Positions 51,701 to 63,655 of a DNA stretch of 64,000 nt are shown one piece after another. The stretch lies in contig NC_088780.1 of the NCBI RefSeq assembly GCF_958450345.1, positions 159,880,726-159,944,725 on the forward strand, read 5' to 3'. This stretch comes from Calliphora vicina. Its lineage: Eukaryota; Arthropoda; Insecta; Diptera; Calliphoridae. Every line of letters starts with the position of its first letter. Position 1 is the stretch's first letter. The notes under the pieces are model-generated. The model did no database searches, was not told the origin of the DNA, and saw nothing but the letters and a program-made list of their open reading frames with translations. The position numbers and the translations under genes were made by a program.

Positions 51701-53223
51701 GAAGCTAAAAAAAAAACACAACAAACTGTGAAATTTGTGTAGTTATAATTTATGTATGAAAAAATATTTTCAGTATAAATTTGGTAAAATAAAATGTAAA
51801 GAATTAACAAACAATTGCAACACCACATTGACATAACAAACGTCATCATCACCCTCATAGCCACAATCATCATTTACAGTTAACCATTAACTTGACATTT
51901 TGATACTGTTGATGATGAATTCTGTTTCCTGTTGCCAAAGTTTCACATTGAAAACAACATACTACCACAAGTATAACCATTAAAAATATTTATAAAAATT
52001 TGTTTTAAAACTAGTAACAAAAACACAACAAATATATAAATTTTATAAATTTATAAATGTAAGTCCTCTTGCACTCATCTCATCTCTTTGTTGGAGTAAA
52101 TTTTATATTTATAAACTTGTAAATATGAATTTTATTACATGACTCTTGTTACGAAAGTACTGGCTTAGAGTTCATATATGTATTTGCTGGCTTGGCCAAA
52201 CGTTCGTTCATTCATTCGTTTAGTTGGTTACTTGTTTGTCATGGTAATCAGGTGCATGCATGTAAAATATTCACATTACAACATTACACACATACACACA
52301 ACCCATCCATGCACACTCACATTTATGCATTTTTAATTTGGAAATTTACAACATAAAATGGCAAAAATATTAAATATTTAACACTGACCATATTTTTTGG
52401 CACCCACATTATTATTACTCGTACTCTCCTCTCCTTCATCACTTTATCTCATACTCATTTATATGTATAATATATGTATATGTGTGCATTTGTATGCATA
52501 AAACGGAAATGATGATGAGAGTTTTTATCCTGACACATCATGCCAAAACAAATCAAATATTTATCATCATTTTTATATGATAAAAATTAAAAAAACAAAA
52601 TATAAAATAAATACGGAAATGTTTTCAACTCAACTACAGAGACATTTATGAATGTTGCAAACATTATTTTATGTCAGTTTTATTTTATTTTTGGGGCTTT
52701 CAAATCAGTATGAACAGAAAAACAAATTTATGACAAAAAATTTGCCTTCATAGACATGCAAATTTTCTTTATTTTTGGCAAATTGTTTAGAAATATTCAA
52801 ATAGTTTTTGAAATTTAAGACAATAATTGTTGGGGCTAAAAAAAATTTATGTATATGACAATGGTAAAACGAAAGAGAAAGGCAGTTGGGTGTAAATAAC
52901 TAGTGTACAATTAAAATCATTTACAGTATTTTTAGGTGACAAAATGGAGAAAAACATTAGTCTGTATTTTAAAGCGAATTACCAATATATTCAAATATAT
53001 CAAGCACAAATAAGTAAATTTGAAATGGGAAACTTTGACAACAGAAGAAACAGAAGGCACGGTTGGCATTGATTTTGACTTTTTTCCAAATTAATTTTTA
53101 ATAGCTAAATCTTCATAGTTTATGAAGACTTAATTTTGTATTTACTAATCTACTATCTATGTATTTCATTGCAGTTCTCTCTTTATTTATAACTTATCCG
53201 AGTAATTAAACTTTACTTTTAGT
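48736..53223. other. Intron DNA
   Basis: AT-rich; simple runs only. No gene, TIR element or array was recognised. Confidence 0.4.
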
Positions 53224-53958
53224 CTTAAACTCGAGTTTAACTAAACTCGGTTTTCGAGAGTTTAAGTAAAATTTTCTTTAAATTTATAATAATCATTAAT
53301 AAATAATAAAAAATTGTTTACGTACATATATTTTAGTAACATGTACAGAATTTGAGTCTTAACACTGCCAGTTATAAGCTATATTATTTCGTTTCCTTTC
53401 GTCATTTCACGTTAATGAGCATAAACTTAACTTTTTCTTGCAAAATAATTTTTTATTGAAGTACGTATTTTATTTTGTACTTACTCTATTAACTAAACTT
53501 TACTTTAAGCCTTAAACTCGAGTTTAACTAAACTTGGTTTTCGAGTTATGAGCACAAACTTAACAATTATTTGCATAATAGTTGTGTATTGTTGTATTTC
53601 TTTATTTTTGTACTTACTAGATCATCTAAACTGTACTTCAGGTCTTAAACTCTGGTTAAACTAAACCTGATTTTCGAGAGTTTAAGTTAAATTTTCTTAA
53701 AAATTATAATAATCTTAAAGAAATAAAGATGTTTTCATCAAAAAATAAATATCTATAATTAAAGTTTTGCAATTATGGAAAACAACTGTAAACTAACTGC
53801 TAACTGAAATTTCTCGTTAATGAGCAAAAAATTAACAATTCCTTGCAAAATAGTTTTTTATTGTAGTGGTCCCTTTGTTTTGGAATTACTCGAACAACTA
53901 AACCTTACCTCAGGCCTTAAACTCGAGTTTAACTAAACTTGCTTTTCGAGAGATTAAG
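53224..53958 (+). repeat. Palindromic repeat array I (TTAAACTCGAGTTTAA core)
   Basis: Four copies of an approximately 43-bp unit start at 53224, 53511, 53644 and 53916. The unit begins CTTAAACTCGAGTTTAAC, with a perfect 16-bp palindrome in most copies, then ACTAAACTCGGTTTTCGAG, and ends AGTTTAAG, so its ends can also pair. Flanks are partly shared (TACTTTAAG before; AAATTTTCTTTAAATTTATA after), implying a larger ancestral unit. The copy at 53511 is cut short after TTTTCGAG. Confidence 0.85.
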
Positions 53959-55759
53959 TGAAATTTTCTTTAAATTTATAATAATCTAAATGAAATAATA
54001 AGATTTTGATAAACATTTTGTTAAAAAATTGTTTACTTAAACATTTAAATCAATGTTAAAATTACCAATTAATAATATATATTATAAACTTTTGAAAATT
54101 AGTTCCTTTACATTTAATATGTTTATAAACTTAGCTTTTGTTTATCAATTTTTGATGGTTAAAAAAATATTTCAATACCCTATTTTCTTAAAGCTAAACA
54201 ACTAATACACAACCTTAGGTCTCACAAAATCACTTAAAAGAAAATAACTTTTGTTAAATTGTTAATTTTTCAGTTTGTAGTCCGTTTGTTAGTCTACAGA
54301 AATCTTAATGCTGCAGCCTTAGAATAACCGCATTAAAAGCCAAACCAAAATGTACTACAAACCAACCGAAAAAGTAAAACTAAAAACTTTTCTTTTAAGT
54401 CTACAATACATTTATACAAACAAACCATGCAAACTCATACAAATATAAATTTTTTTTTCTACAGTATACAAAATATAACCACAAATATTAAGTAGAATAA
54501 GCCCACAAACAGAGAGAGATTAAAACAGATGAAAAGTTAACAAACACATACTTATAACTACCAACACACACACCAGCACTCAAACACCAACAAAGAAAAC
54601 AACAACATAAAGTGGTTTTTGTTTTAAGAAAACACATGTACATACACCCATACAACCCAGCATATTAACTGTGTGAGTTTCCTGTTTGTGCCTCAAAAAT
54701 AGCAAGGGGTCAAGTCGTCAGCCAAGTTTAAATGTAAAAATATATAACGACAACATCAAACTAAATTTATGGGTTTCACACTAGCAGGGAGGAGAAATAA
54801 AAAAAATCACAGAAAATTCTACAAACAAACAACATTTATACTGACATTTAGTATTTAAATCCTGGCATTTCAAATGATGATGTAGTCCTACTTCATAGTT
54901 TTTGGTTATAGTGCTGCTTTCCTGTTCGAGCCTTAAATGGTATAGTTGTATGGGCCTTTATCAATCCGCAAGAACACATTCATATAAGTACGCTTTTTTT
55001 AATGTGAGTTTGTGTTGTATTGCAAATATGGGTGGATAAATGCAATTTTAAGCCACAATTTTGTGGATTTGTTTCTTTTTTTTTTTTGTGTTGCAGATTT
55101 GTTATGTTTTTGTTTATTTTTCGGTTGCCAGTCTTCACTTACATTGTTGTTACGATGAGGCCAAGTAAAACCAATGAAACAAATATGCATAAAACCAAAT
55201 GAACAATGCTGCCAAACCAACGTCATCATACTTGTGTACTCTCATCAGCGTCACTAACCCGCAAACAGATTGCAATTTACAACAACTTAACTCCTTCAAA
55301 CCCACCACCAAATACCAAAAATAACAATAGACCATTTCACCAACAATATGATGATGTTGATGATGTCAGGGCAATAATGCTGCTCATGTTGTTGTTAATG
55401 GTGGTTGGTGATGGTAGGTATGGTGCGGCTGTGCTGTTAAAATGATTTCCTATTTGTTGCTATTGTTACTATTTTTGGGGTAAATGTTGCAAGTTGTTGC
55501 TCGTTTTTGTTTGTGTTTTTCTGTAAAGCATACAACATTTAATGGTCATGTTTCATTAACATCTTTACAAAAGTCTATATGGCAAATATTCTTTAAACCC
55601 TATGAGTTTAATGAACAAAGAAAATAATGGTTTAAACCCGCTGTATCGTTACCGTATGATTTAAGCTTTCAGAATATGGCTTTCAAAATTGTTTAAAAGC
55701 AAGTTTACATAATTTACTTTGTTACAAATTAATTTTCTTATTAAACTTTTCTTTGAGCC
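53959..55759. other. Intron DNA between palindrome arrays
   Basis: No gene or element was recognised in these 1.8 kb. Confidence 0.4.
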
Positions 55760-56247
55760 CTAAACTCGAGTTTAACTAAACCCGATTTTTAAGAGTTTAT
55801 ATGTAAATTGAGTTAAAAGCTAAAAGATATAACATTTCATAAATAATCTTAACTTTAAACTCTAAACTCGAGTTTAACTAAACCTGTTTGGCGAGAGTTT
55901 AAGCAAAATAGTATTTAAATTTATTAAAAACTAGAGTTTTACCATAATGTTCTAATATTTTTTAAAAGCTAAAAGAAATATCGAAATTTTCATAAATTAA
56001 CTTTACTTTTAACGTTACACTTGAGTTTAACTAAACCAGGTTTGGCAGATTTTAAGCAAAATTTTCAATAAATGTATTAAAAATTAAAATAAAAAATGTT
56101 GGCATAAAGTTTAAAATAAAGTTAACAAATTTCTATGGAATATTTTTTTTTGTTATTATCTCCTAATTTTTTCTTAGTCTATACCGATAAACTTTACTTT
56201 AAGTCTTAAACTCGAGTTTATCTAATCCTGGTTTTCGAGAGTTTAAG
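55760..56247 (+). repeat. Palindromic repeat array II
   Basis: Four more copies of the same unit start at about 55760, 55862, 56011 and 56205, in the same orientation as array I. The copy at 56011 has lost the palindrome (ACACTTGAGTTTAA). Spacing is 102-194 bp. Confidence 0.85.
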
Positions 56248-58707
56248 TTAAATTTTAATGAAATTTATAAGATTTTTATTTACATTTCGAACGCAGTAGT
56301 TATTTTAATACAACTTTCCTTATTCCATTTCGCACAAGTGTTTAATGGTCACCCTCACCCTCTAATGGTCAACTGCAGCCTAGATTTTGTATCTCTAGGT
56401 GCATGTGTATATGATTGGTGTTGTAAACTGTAAACTGTGTGTGTAAATAAAACAGCATGTTTGCTTATTTGCTTGCCTTTGTAACACATGCAAAAAGAAA
56501 GAAAAAATCAATGTTTTTTTTTGGGGTTTTTTATGGTTACAATTTCAGTGTTTGAGGGATCAGTTTACTGTGCTGCTATAACAAAACAACTGTAAATGCG
56601 ACTATTAATGCAGCAGAAACATACTACTTTTTACAACTTCCGTTTCACATGATACCAAATGATGTTGAGCTATGTTTTTTTTTTTTGTTTGGTTATGTGA
56701 AAGTAGCAGTAGTGTCAGTAGATGATGTTGCTAATGTTGCTGTTGTGTTCTACACTTGTGTTGTTGACATTGGTATTATCAAGTCAAGCTGCAAAAAAAA
56801 AACATGTAGATGTTAAGAAGTTTTAAAATCCCAAACAAATCAAACATCACATAGTTGTTTGCAATGCAAAATTATGTAGTTTAAGGGAAAAATGTGAGAG
56901 CGAGAGGGAAAGGTTTAAGTTAATGATGGTTAGCATTAGCTATAAGTATAATGCAACTTTTGTTGCAAACATAACCCAATCATGTGTATGTCATTTGCTG
57001 GCTATTGATGTGTTTAAGCTAAAAAAAAACAGTTCTGTATTAGAGCCTACCAACCATTGTGGCTAATTTTTGGGTTTAAGTCTATTCGAAACATGTCCTT
57101 TTGTAACCTTATGTTTTTGAGTTAGTTGTTGCTGAAATTGAGTCGGTCAAAGCCACAAAAACATAATATAGTTTTGTATTTCTGTTTTAAAACCAATGAT
57201 AAACAATGCAATACGAGAGTGATGGTGTTTAGTCTTTATGCTAATGATGTTTTAAAATCTAGAAAAACATTGGCTTGGTAATAATTTGTCAGCCTTATGG
57301 TTTTGCTGTTTTAAATATTTTGGCTGGCCAACAAAACAGTTTTTGTGAATGGTGCCACAAAAACCATAGTTGTCATAGTCTTTGTCAAACCACAATATTT
57401 TGCAAATGTTTTCACAGTTCTCTAACAATATATGGTGGTGTGTTTTTGGTTATTTGTCTGCTTTCTCCCAGCTACATACTTTTGCCTATAATATTTTTAG
57501 CATTTTCAGAGAGTTTGGTTTTGGATGGAGGGAATGAATTGCAGTTTTAAATCAATAAATGCAAATTTTGTGAAAAAACAAAAACGAAAAATACTCACAC
57601 TTGGCCGTATAAGTGATATCAATTTAATTAATTGCCTGTTACTCATACGCATATGGAGACAGAAATCTATATTGATGTATTTTCAGCTTTGATATGACAA
57701 ATTCTTAAATAAACCTTAAATAAAAAACGGAATTTATATGAAATTTCAATGGATGTTTAAGTTTTTATAAAATTCAAAAGGAAAGGAATTCGAATTTATA
57801 CTCTTTTCGCCAGTTTGTATGGGAAATCAAGAAATAAATATATTTTCAATTTTATAAAAAACTTGCAGTAAATCTTATTTTACCTTTAAATTCTGTATGA
57901 TATTCTTTTGATACACAAATAAATGTTCATAGAAAGTCTTTACAAATTTTCTTAAGAAGTGTTTTAATTTTCAAAGATTTCTTTAATAAGATTTGTCTAA
58001 CACTGCCACTTTTTTACCTTCTATCATTTAATAGTCCATTTTAAAATTTGTCTTGTGTTTATTTTATAAATCATTGCCTATTTAGGTATTTATGATTTAC
58101 TATAAAACAATTTCTCTGCTCAAGGACTTATTGTCCTTTTTTTTCTCCATTAAATTCAATTGCAGAAATTTTTACAAATTTGCTCCCATTTGCAATATTT
58201 ATGCTTAAATTCAATAGCAAAATAAAATATTTTGCTAAACATTCAATGCAGCATCAGCTGCATAATATTATTTTTCAATTTATATGTCTGTCCGTCCTTA
58301 TATACGTCCGTCTGTGTGAGTGTGTCTCACTGGCTTTTATGATTGAATACAATTTTGCAGCAAATTTATCAAATATTTTGAAAATAGATGATGATGTTGA
58401 CGATGATACATAAATATAAACAGTTGTGTTAGAGAGTACAAAAAAAAAATAGGAAATATGATTTTCCTTTCAAATAAACAGATAGAATTTCAACAACATT
58501 ATGTGGGGAGTTATCTGGAAAAAAACTATGTATTTGAATCTACTACAGTATTATGAAAAAAAGCAAGTAACAGTGGCCGATAATACACTAATGGAAGGCA
58601 ATTAAAAGGGAATATTTTTTAAAAAATTTTATAAATTATTCCTGTAACTTGTAAAAGCTTCTGGATCTCTAGAAAATGATTCAGAAGGTTTTTTGTTAAA
58701 TTGAATA
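56248..58707. other. Intron DNA
   Basis: AT-rich with T and A runs. No gene, element or array was recognised. Confidence 0.4.
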
Positions 58708-59030
58708 TCTATATATATAAAAATGAAATGGTCCATGTATGTAATGGCATCACGTGAAAACGGCTGGAGCGATTTGGCTGATTTTTTTTTCGATTCGAAA
58801 TTTTCAGGAGATGGTTTATAAAGAAAAAAAGTTAAAAAATTCGCGGTAAAACTCCGAAATTTTGTTTTCAATCCAGTCATTTGTAATAAAAAAGCTCCCT
58901 AAAGTATGCAGTACAAATTTAGATATTTTATTTGCAAAGAAATAAGAACTGGCAGGTGTATGTGGGTTGGAGAAACTTGACGAACTGAGATTAGTAAATG
59001 TTACCGGGCGAAGCCGGGTCGTTCAATTAG
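58708..59030 (+). mobile_element. Complete non-autonomous Helitron, 323 bp
   Basis: Starts with TC (TCTATATATATAAAAATG) right after an A and ends with TTAG right before a T, as Helitrons insert between A and T without duplicating the target. A 6-bp GC hairpin, CCGGGC-GAA-GCCGGG (59004-59018), lies 12 nt before the 3' end. It has no coding capacity. It is inverted relative to the copy at 17058-17346. Confidence 0.9.
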
Positions 59031-60400
59031 TATAAAATATATTACAATCTTTTGAGCCACTTCAAAATTTTGTATGACCACAAAGGACCTGTGTAATAAG
59101 TTTTAACAAATTTTGAACTGGCTGGTCAAAAATTTTAGTCCCCCCTTATATAAAGAAAACATTTTTGAAAAATTTTTTTTTTCTTTTCCATCCCACTGTA
59201 CAAATTGAGTAATGTGTGTGTTAGTATTGCTACTTGTTGTTAGTTACCTTAAATTCTCATGCACACTCGTATACACATCATCAGAGATAAATACTGGCTG
59301 GCATACACATCATGCACTCATAAATTTGCATGCAAATGCATGCTATATTGTATACTGCCATACATTTGAAATATAATTGTGGTATTGTATGCCTTTGCTC
59401 TGTTGTTTTTGTTATGCCACTCAATGCAACAAAACAGTACAATTCAATTGCATGCAACTCAATTTTACCAAAATTATTTTTGAATATAAACTAATACCCA
59501 CAAACACACACACAACACATGATGCATACGATGCTTATCAAACCGTATTGACATGAACATACAATGTTGCTACAACAAGTACTCCCAATACACACATAAA
59601 ACTAACTGTACTCACTCGTACTCATGCCGCACTCTTTCACTCTTGGTTTTACTGTGTGTATATGTGTGGTTGGTTAGTAGAGTCATTATTATTTTTTTTT
59701 TTTGTAGCATACATTTGTGTGTTCAATAGTAATTTGTCTGTCTACTGTTTTCGGCTAAACAAAATTCCTTTATTTACTATATGTATGTGGCTTCAGTTTT
59801 GTGTCTGGATAATTTCCTCATCATATTTTATTTTATGAATGTGTGTTTTGTGTCTGATTGTTTTTAGTCAAATTAAATCATTTCCTTGTGGATTATAAAC
59901 TTTGCCATCTGTTTACCCTTTTAGGTTATTTTTTTTTTGCATTACTTTGACCAAAAACCAATTGTTAACTGTTGCCATTTTGTCAATAACAATTATTTAA
60001 GATTTTAATTTATTGCATTTGTACAAATATGTTATTAATTAAATATGCATTAAATTTTTTTGTTTCGAGATTTTTTTTACAAACGAAATTTATATTTGTT
60101 TAGTTTTGTAAATTATTAATTTATGTGTATTATTATGTTTGGCTTCTTTTTGGAAAAATTACTTAATAATTTATTATCAATAAACTTTAATACCTTTTGC
60201 AGATTATAATGGTGATAATAAAATATTAAATAATAAAGATATTTGCTGTGAGATTTACAATATATTGTAGTTTTCAATTTAACTAATACATTTTTATGTA
60301 TTTGGTTTTAGAAATGTTGCAATGATTAATTTTGTTGCATACAGTTTGGCGCAAAAGAAAAGTTTGAAATATGTTTCTATATCAAGCTAAATTTGATATA
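59031..60400. other. Intron DNA
   Basis: Contains CA/TG-rich and ATGCA-rich simple DNA around 59.2-59.6 kb. No gene was seen. Confidence 0.4.
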
Positions 60401-60561
60401 CACACAGCTTCAAAAATTCGTAAGCACCAGAAATTATTTGATTTTTTTAAGCTAAAATCTATTCATCGAATAAAATTTAAAAGTTTCGGTTTGTTGGAGA
60501 TGGGGCTTAAAAAAAATATTTAAAAAAATCACTGGTGTTTACTCACTTTTGAGGCTGTGTG
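60401..60561. mobile_element. Tc1/mariner-like MITE, 161 bp
   Basis: The left end CACACAGCTTCAAAA and the right end TTTTGAGGCTGTGTG are inverted repeats flanked by TA on both sides, the Tc1/mariner target. The arms extend about 60 bp inward (AGC..ACCAG, TTTTTTTAAGC and complements). No transposase is present. Confidence 0.75.
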
Positions 60562-62984
60562 TATATCTGGGACATACGAGATAAAAATCAGTTTCAAAAT
60601 TACTAATCGAAAAAAGCCCTTTTCCTCTTTCGGATTAAGGTTAAACAAAACCTTTTTCTATCAAATTGTATACATTTTATAGGTTTTTTGCGTTTTTCAT
60701 TGTGTTATTTGCTGCCTTTATTTTGTTCTTCACTGTTTGTGCAATTACTTATGTTACATAAAATACCTTGATTACTTGAGGATTATTTGTATTATATGCT
60801 TTATTTACTTATTTGTTCTTTATGAATTTAAATTTATGCATAAATTGTTAAGTTAAGTATAAATGAAACAGTGAAATCTCAATAACACCACAAACAAAGT
60901 AAATCAAATAAGTCTTTAAGGCCTAGATAATCAGTGTAAGAACAACTTGGTTTTGTTTGATGAAAATATAAAAAGGAACCCGAGAAAACTACTGGTTACT
61001 CCGATCAAGGAAAAATACTAGATGAAACTTTACCCCGAAATGTCCTTAAGCTTTTACCATTCAAGATTCTGAATTTCATTTGAGAACTCATAATTTTATA
61101 GTGCACTGATAGCACTGATCCTAAGAACTTTTTGGTATAATCTTTGCTCCTTTGTGTTAGTGTAAATCATGCTCACGTCCAAAATATAATAAATAAATTA
61201 ATGAGAATTATTTAAAATGTTTATCAATGTCTTAGGCAGTTTGGTATTGAAAACCAGTAATAACGATTCAATAGAATAAAAGTTAGGAACCAACATGTAA
61301 AACAGCTTCGAAAAATTTAATTATTAAAGCGAAGGAAATTTTCAATATTACTTTGCTTAGCTTGTCGTTGTAATGTATGCAGCGATGAATGCATTTCTGG
61401 CTATTGTAGTTTTCATTGCATACTTTAAGGTGTTTATTTCTCTTCCTAAGAGGTTCTACTGTTGGCCAAAGTTTATTCAATGTAAAAACTTGCCATATGT
61501 TTAATTTACATAATGCTATTTTCCTTTTCTATCATCATTATTATTTATTATTCCTTTTTTGTATAGGTATATTGTTATTGGCTTTTTTTGTATCAAAATA
61601 CTTACAAAACTGTCTTTAATTCTCACACCATTTGTTATATTTCCCTTTAATGTATGTGTATAAATGTCTTTCAGCATTACATATATACATAGATTTTATT
61701 ATAATTTATTCTGTTTTATTATTGTTATTTGATTATTAATATTTATGGCATTTACTTAAATGTTTTTAATATTATTCATAACAATTACATACGTATTCAT
61801 AATTATATGCAAGTACTCATATAAATATTTATGTTTGTCTATGTATATGTTAATTAATTATTTAATTGTTTCACTTATCACTTAATTAATATGGGATTTA
61901 TGCATACATTATGGTTAAAAAAAATGTTGGAATATGCTTTTATACACACATATAGGCAGTTTTTTTATTTTTTATTTATGTGATATATTCAGTTGGCTCA
62001 CGATTGTTTTTATTATACTCTACCCTTTATGATTTAGCAAAGACTTACAAATATTTTTGAAATATTTGTTTATTATAAAATTATTAAAATTTCAATATTT
62101 ATCATAAATGCTAGCTGATGTCTATGCTTTATTGCATTAACTCTTTCTATAACACCTAATTCTAATAAAAATTACTGTCTTTTACTTTATTTCGTTACCT
62201 TTCTAACCCACTGTGATTGTGTTTTGCTCTAAAATTTAATCATTCGTAACAGAGTGTCTTAAAATATTTATGAGTTTTTAATTAACTCTAAATAACTGGA
62301 GGCCATATTTAATTATTTATTATTTTTTTATTTTATCAACAAAACAATTTTATATCAAATTTAATTTACATTTTATACAAAAATATTTATGCGTTTATTA
62401 ATTTGTATAATGAATTTATTGAAACATTTCTTTTTTTTATAATTAAAAACTGATTGTAAAGGAATATATTTGGAAATAATGTATAAAATTCGTAAAAAGG
62501 TTAAGGAATATTATTCAAATTTTTTAAATGAAAAAGGAGAATTGACATTTATACCCTTTAAATTAAATAAAAATTAATTTTGTTAAAAAAATCAATCAAT
62601 CGATTGATTTATTTTGATTTATAATTATTTTTCTACTACACCGATTTTACTGATTTTCAATACCCATATTCCTAACACTATAATAAACATTTTGGGGTAT
62701 TTTTATTAAATTCGGTTTTGTATTTTAGACGTGAACGTGTTTTACACACACAGTTTGATGGAAATAACTCAATTGACTTAAAAATTCAAAAAATTAGTTT
62801 CAGCAAATACAGGAAATTACAAGCTACCTAAATTGTTCTGCAAAAAAAATTAATCACAAAGCAATGATTAAATATGCCAATAAAACTAAGAAGCAAATAA
62901 AGCCATTATTTGAACACGACAATGTCATTTGAAGCGACTAGTTTCCATTTGAGCTTTAAAATGGGAACTAGTGTTTTTAATTTC
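60562..62984. other. Intron DNA
   Basis: Holds the second copy of the dispersed pair (61130-61280) and a perfect 16-bp palindrome, AATCAATCGATTGATT, at 62594-62609. Otherwise nothing was recognised. Confidence 0.4.
61130..61280 (+). repeat. Dispersed repeat pair, copy 2
   Basis: Direct-orientation relative of 33340-33500: CATGCTCACGTCCAAAATA, AATGTTTATCAATG and GTTTGGTATTGAAAACCAG in the same order. Confidence 0.45.
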
Positions 62985-63395
62985 CCGACCTCTTTTGATT
63001 TCCGGGAACCCGGCATTCCCAACAATACTGTAAATTAGAAATATTATGGCAATATTTCATACAAAAACTTAGTGTTATAATCAATATATATCAGAGCTTC
63101 GTATTATTTAATTCAATTTGAGCTCAATTCACTAAAATCTTAATCCGTAATTAAAAAATGTCAGCCTTTCATTCCATAAATCCATTCACAATATGTATAT
63201 AATTCACTAGCTTCATTCAAAAGCTTAATTTAATTTTGAAGTTAACTGACAGAATTTATTCAAATTTTTAATGATAAAATTTTTGTTGATAATTCCCGGG
63301 AATCCCGACTAAAAATCCGGGGAATCGGGTAGTGAAAAATTCCAGAGAAATTTGTCCCGGGAATATCCGGGATAACAACCCTAATGGGGACTTAA
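62985..63395. mobile_element. Degenerate GC-rich element fragment
   Basis: Two CCCGGGAA-rich patches (62985-63030 and 63290-63390) stand out in AT-rich DNA. The right patch ends GGGATAACAACCCTA, resembling a TIR end of a hAT-type MITE. A matching left terminus was not found, so the limits are approximate. Confidence 0.35.
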
Positions 63396-63418
63396 ATAGG
63401 TCATTATTTTGTTATTTT

Positions 63419-63470
63419 AAAACTACCTCTAAGTAATGCAAGATTATCTGCATTACTTAGAAGTAGTTTT
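63419..63470. repeat. Near-perfect hairpin with 22-bp arms
   Basis: AAAACTACCTCTAAGTAATG continues to CA (63419-63440). It faces TGCATTACTTAGAAGTAG continuing to TTTT (63449-63470), with one mismatch and an 8-nt loop. Its sequence resembles the CTACTTCCAAGTAATGCAT core of the dispersed repeats at 3.15 and 29.95 kb, so it may be a foldback member of that family. It ends about 140 bp before the exon at 63611. Confidence 0.7.
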
Positions 63471-63610
63471 GTATTGTTTTAGTTAAGTTTAGTATTTTTT
63501 TTATCTGGGTACTTATAAATTTGGTTAAAATTCAGTTAATTTTTGATGTCTCTCTTTTAATATATATTATAATATTAAACTAATACATAATTGCTTTTTT
63601 CTCTTTTCAG

Positions 63611-63655
63611 GTGAGTCCTCACGAATATTATCACATAAAAATGCCGCAAAAATTT
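63611..63655 (+). CDS. 45-nt in-frame exon starting with a regenerated donor
   Basis: An excellent acceptor (TTTTTTCTCTTTTCAG, AG at 63609-63610) and a good donor (TTT|GTAAGT, GT at 63656) bound 45 nt. They read VSPHEYYHIKMPQKF in phase 0, the phase left by the Q-rich exon ending at 9044. The codons are less AT-rich than the surroundings. The exon begins GTGAGT, itself a donor, so after the first splice the site could be re-used and the exon skipped (recursive-splice exon). The peptide was not recognised. It could be a real microexon, a ratchet helper, or both. Confidence 0.55.

Larger units (their letters stand above)
9045..63610 (+). other. Giant intron, about 54.6 kb
   Basis: Runs from the GTTTGT donor after the Q-rich exon to the TTTTCTCTTTTCAG acceptor before the 45-nt exon. 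Both exon ends are phase 0. No ORF inside has coding character apart from transposase remnants. The GTTTGT donor is weak, so its use is inferred. A candidate ratchet site divides the intron into about 24.1 and 30.5 kb. Confidence 0.55.

Noticed and set aside
61545..61572. Ratchet-like TTTTTTGTATAG|GTATAT
   Set aside because: GTATAT is a poor donor and no partner donor was seen.
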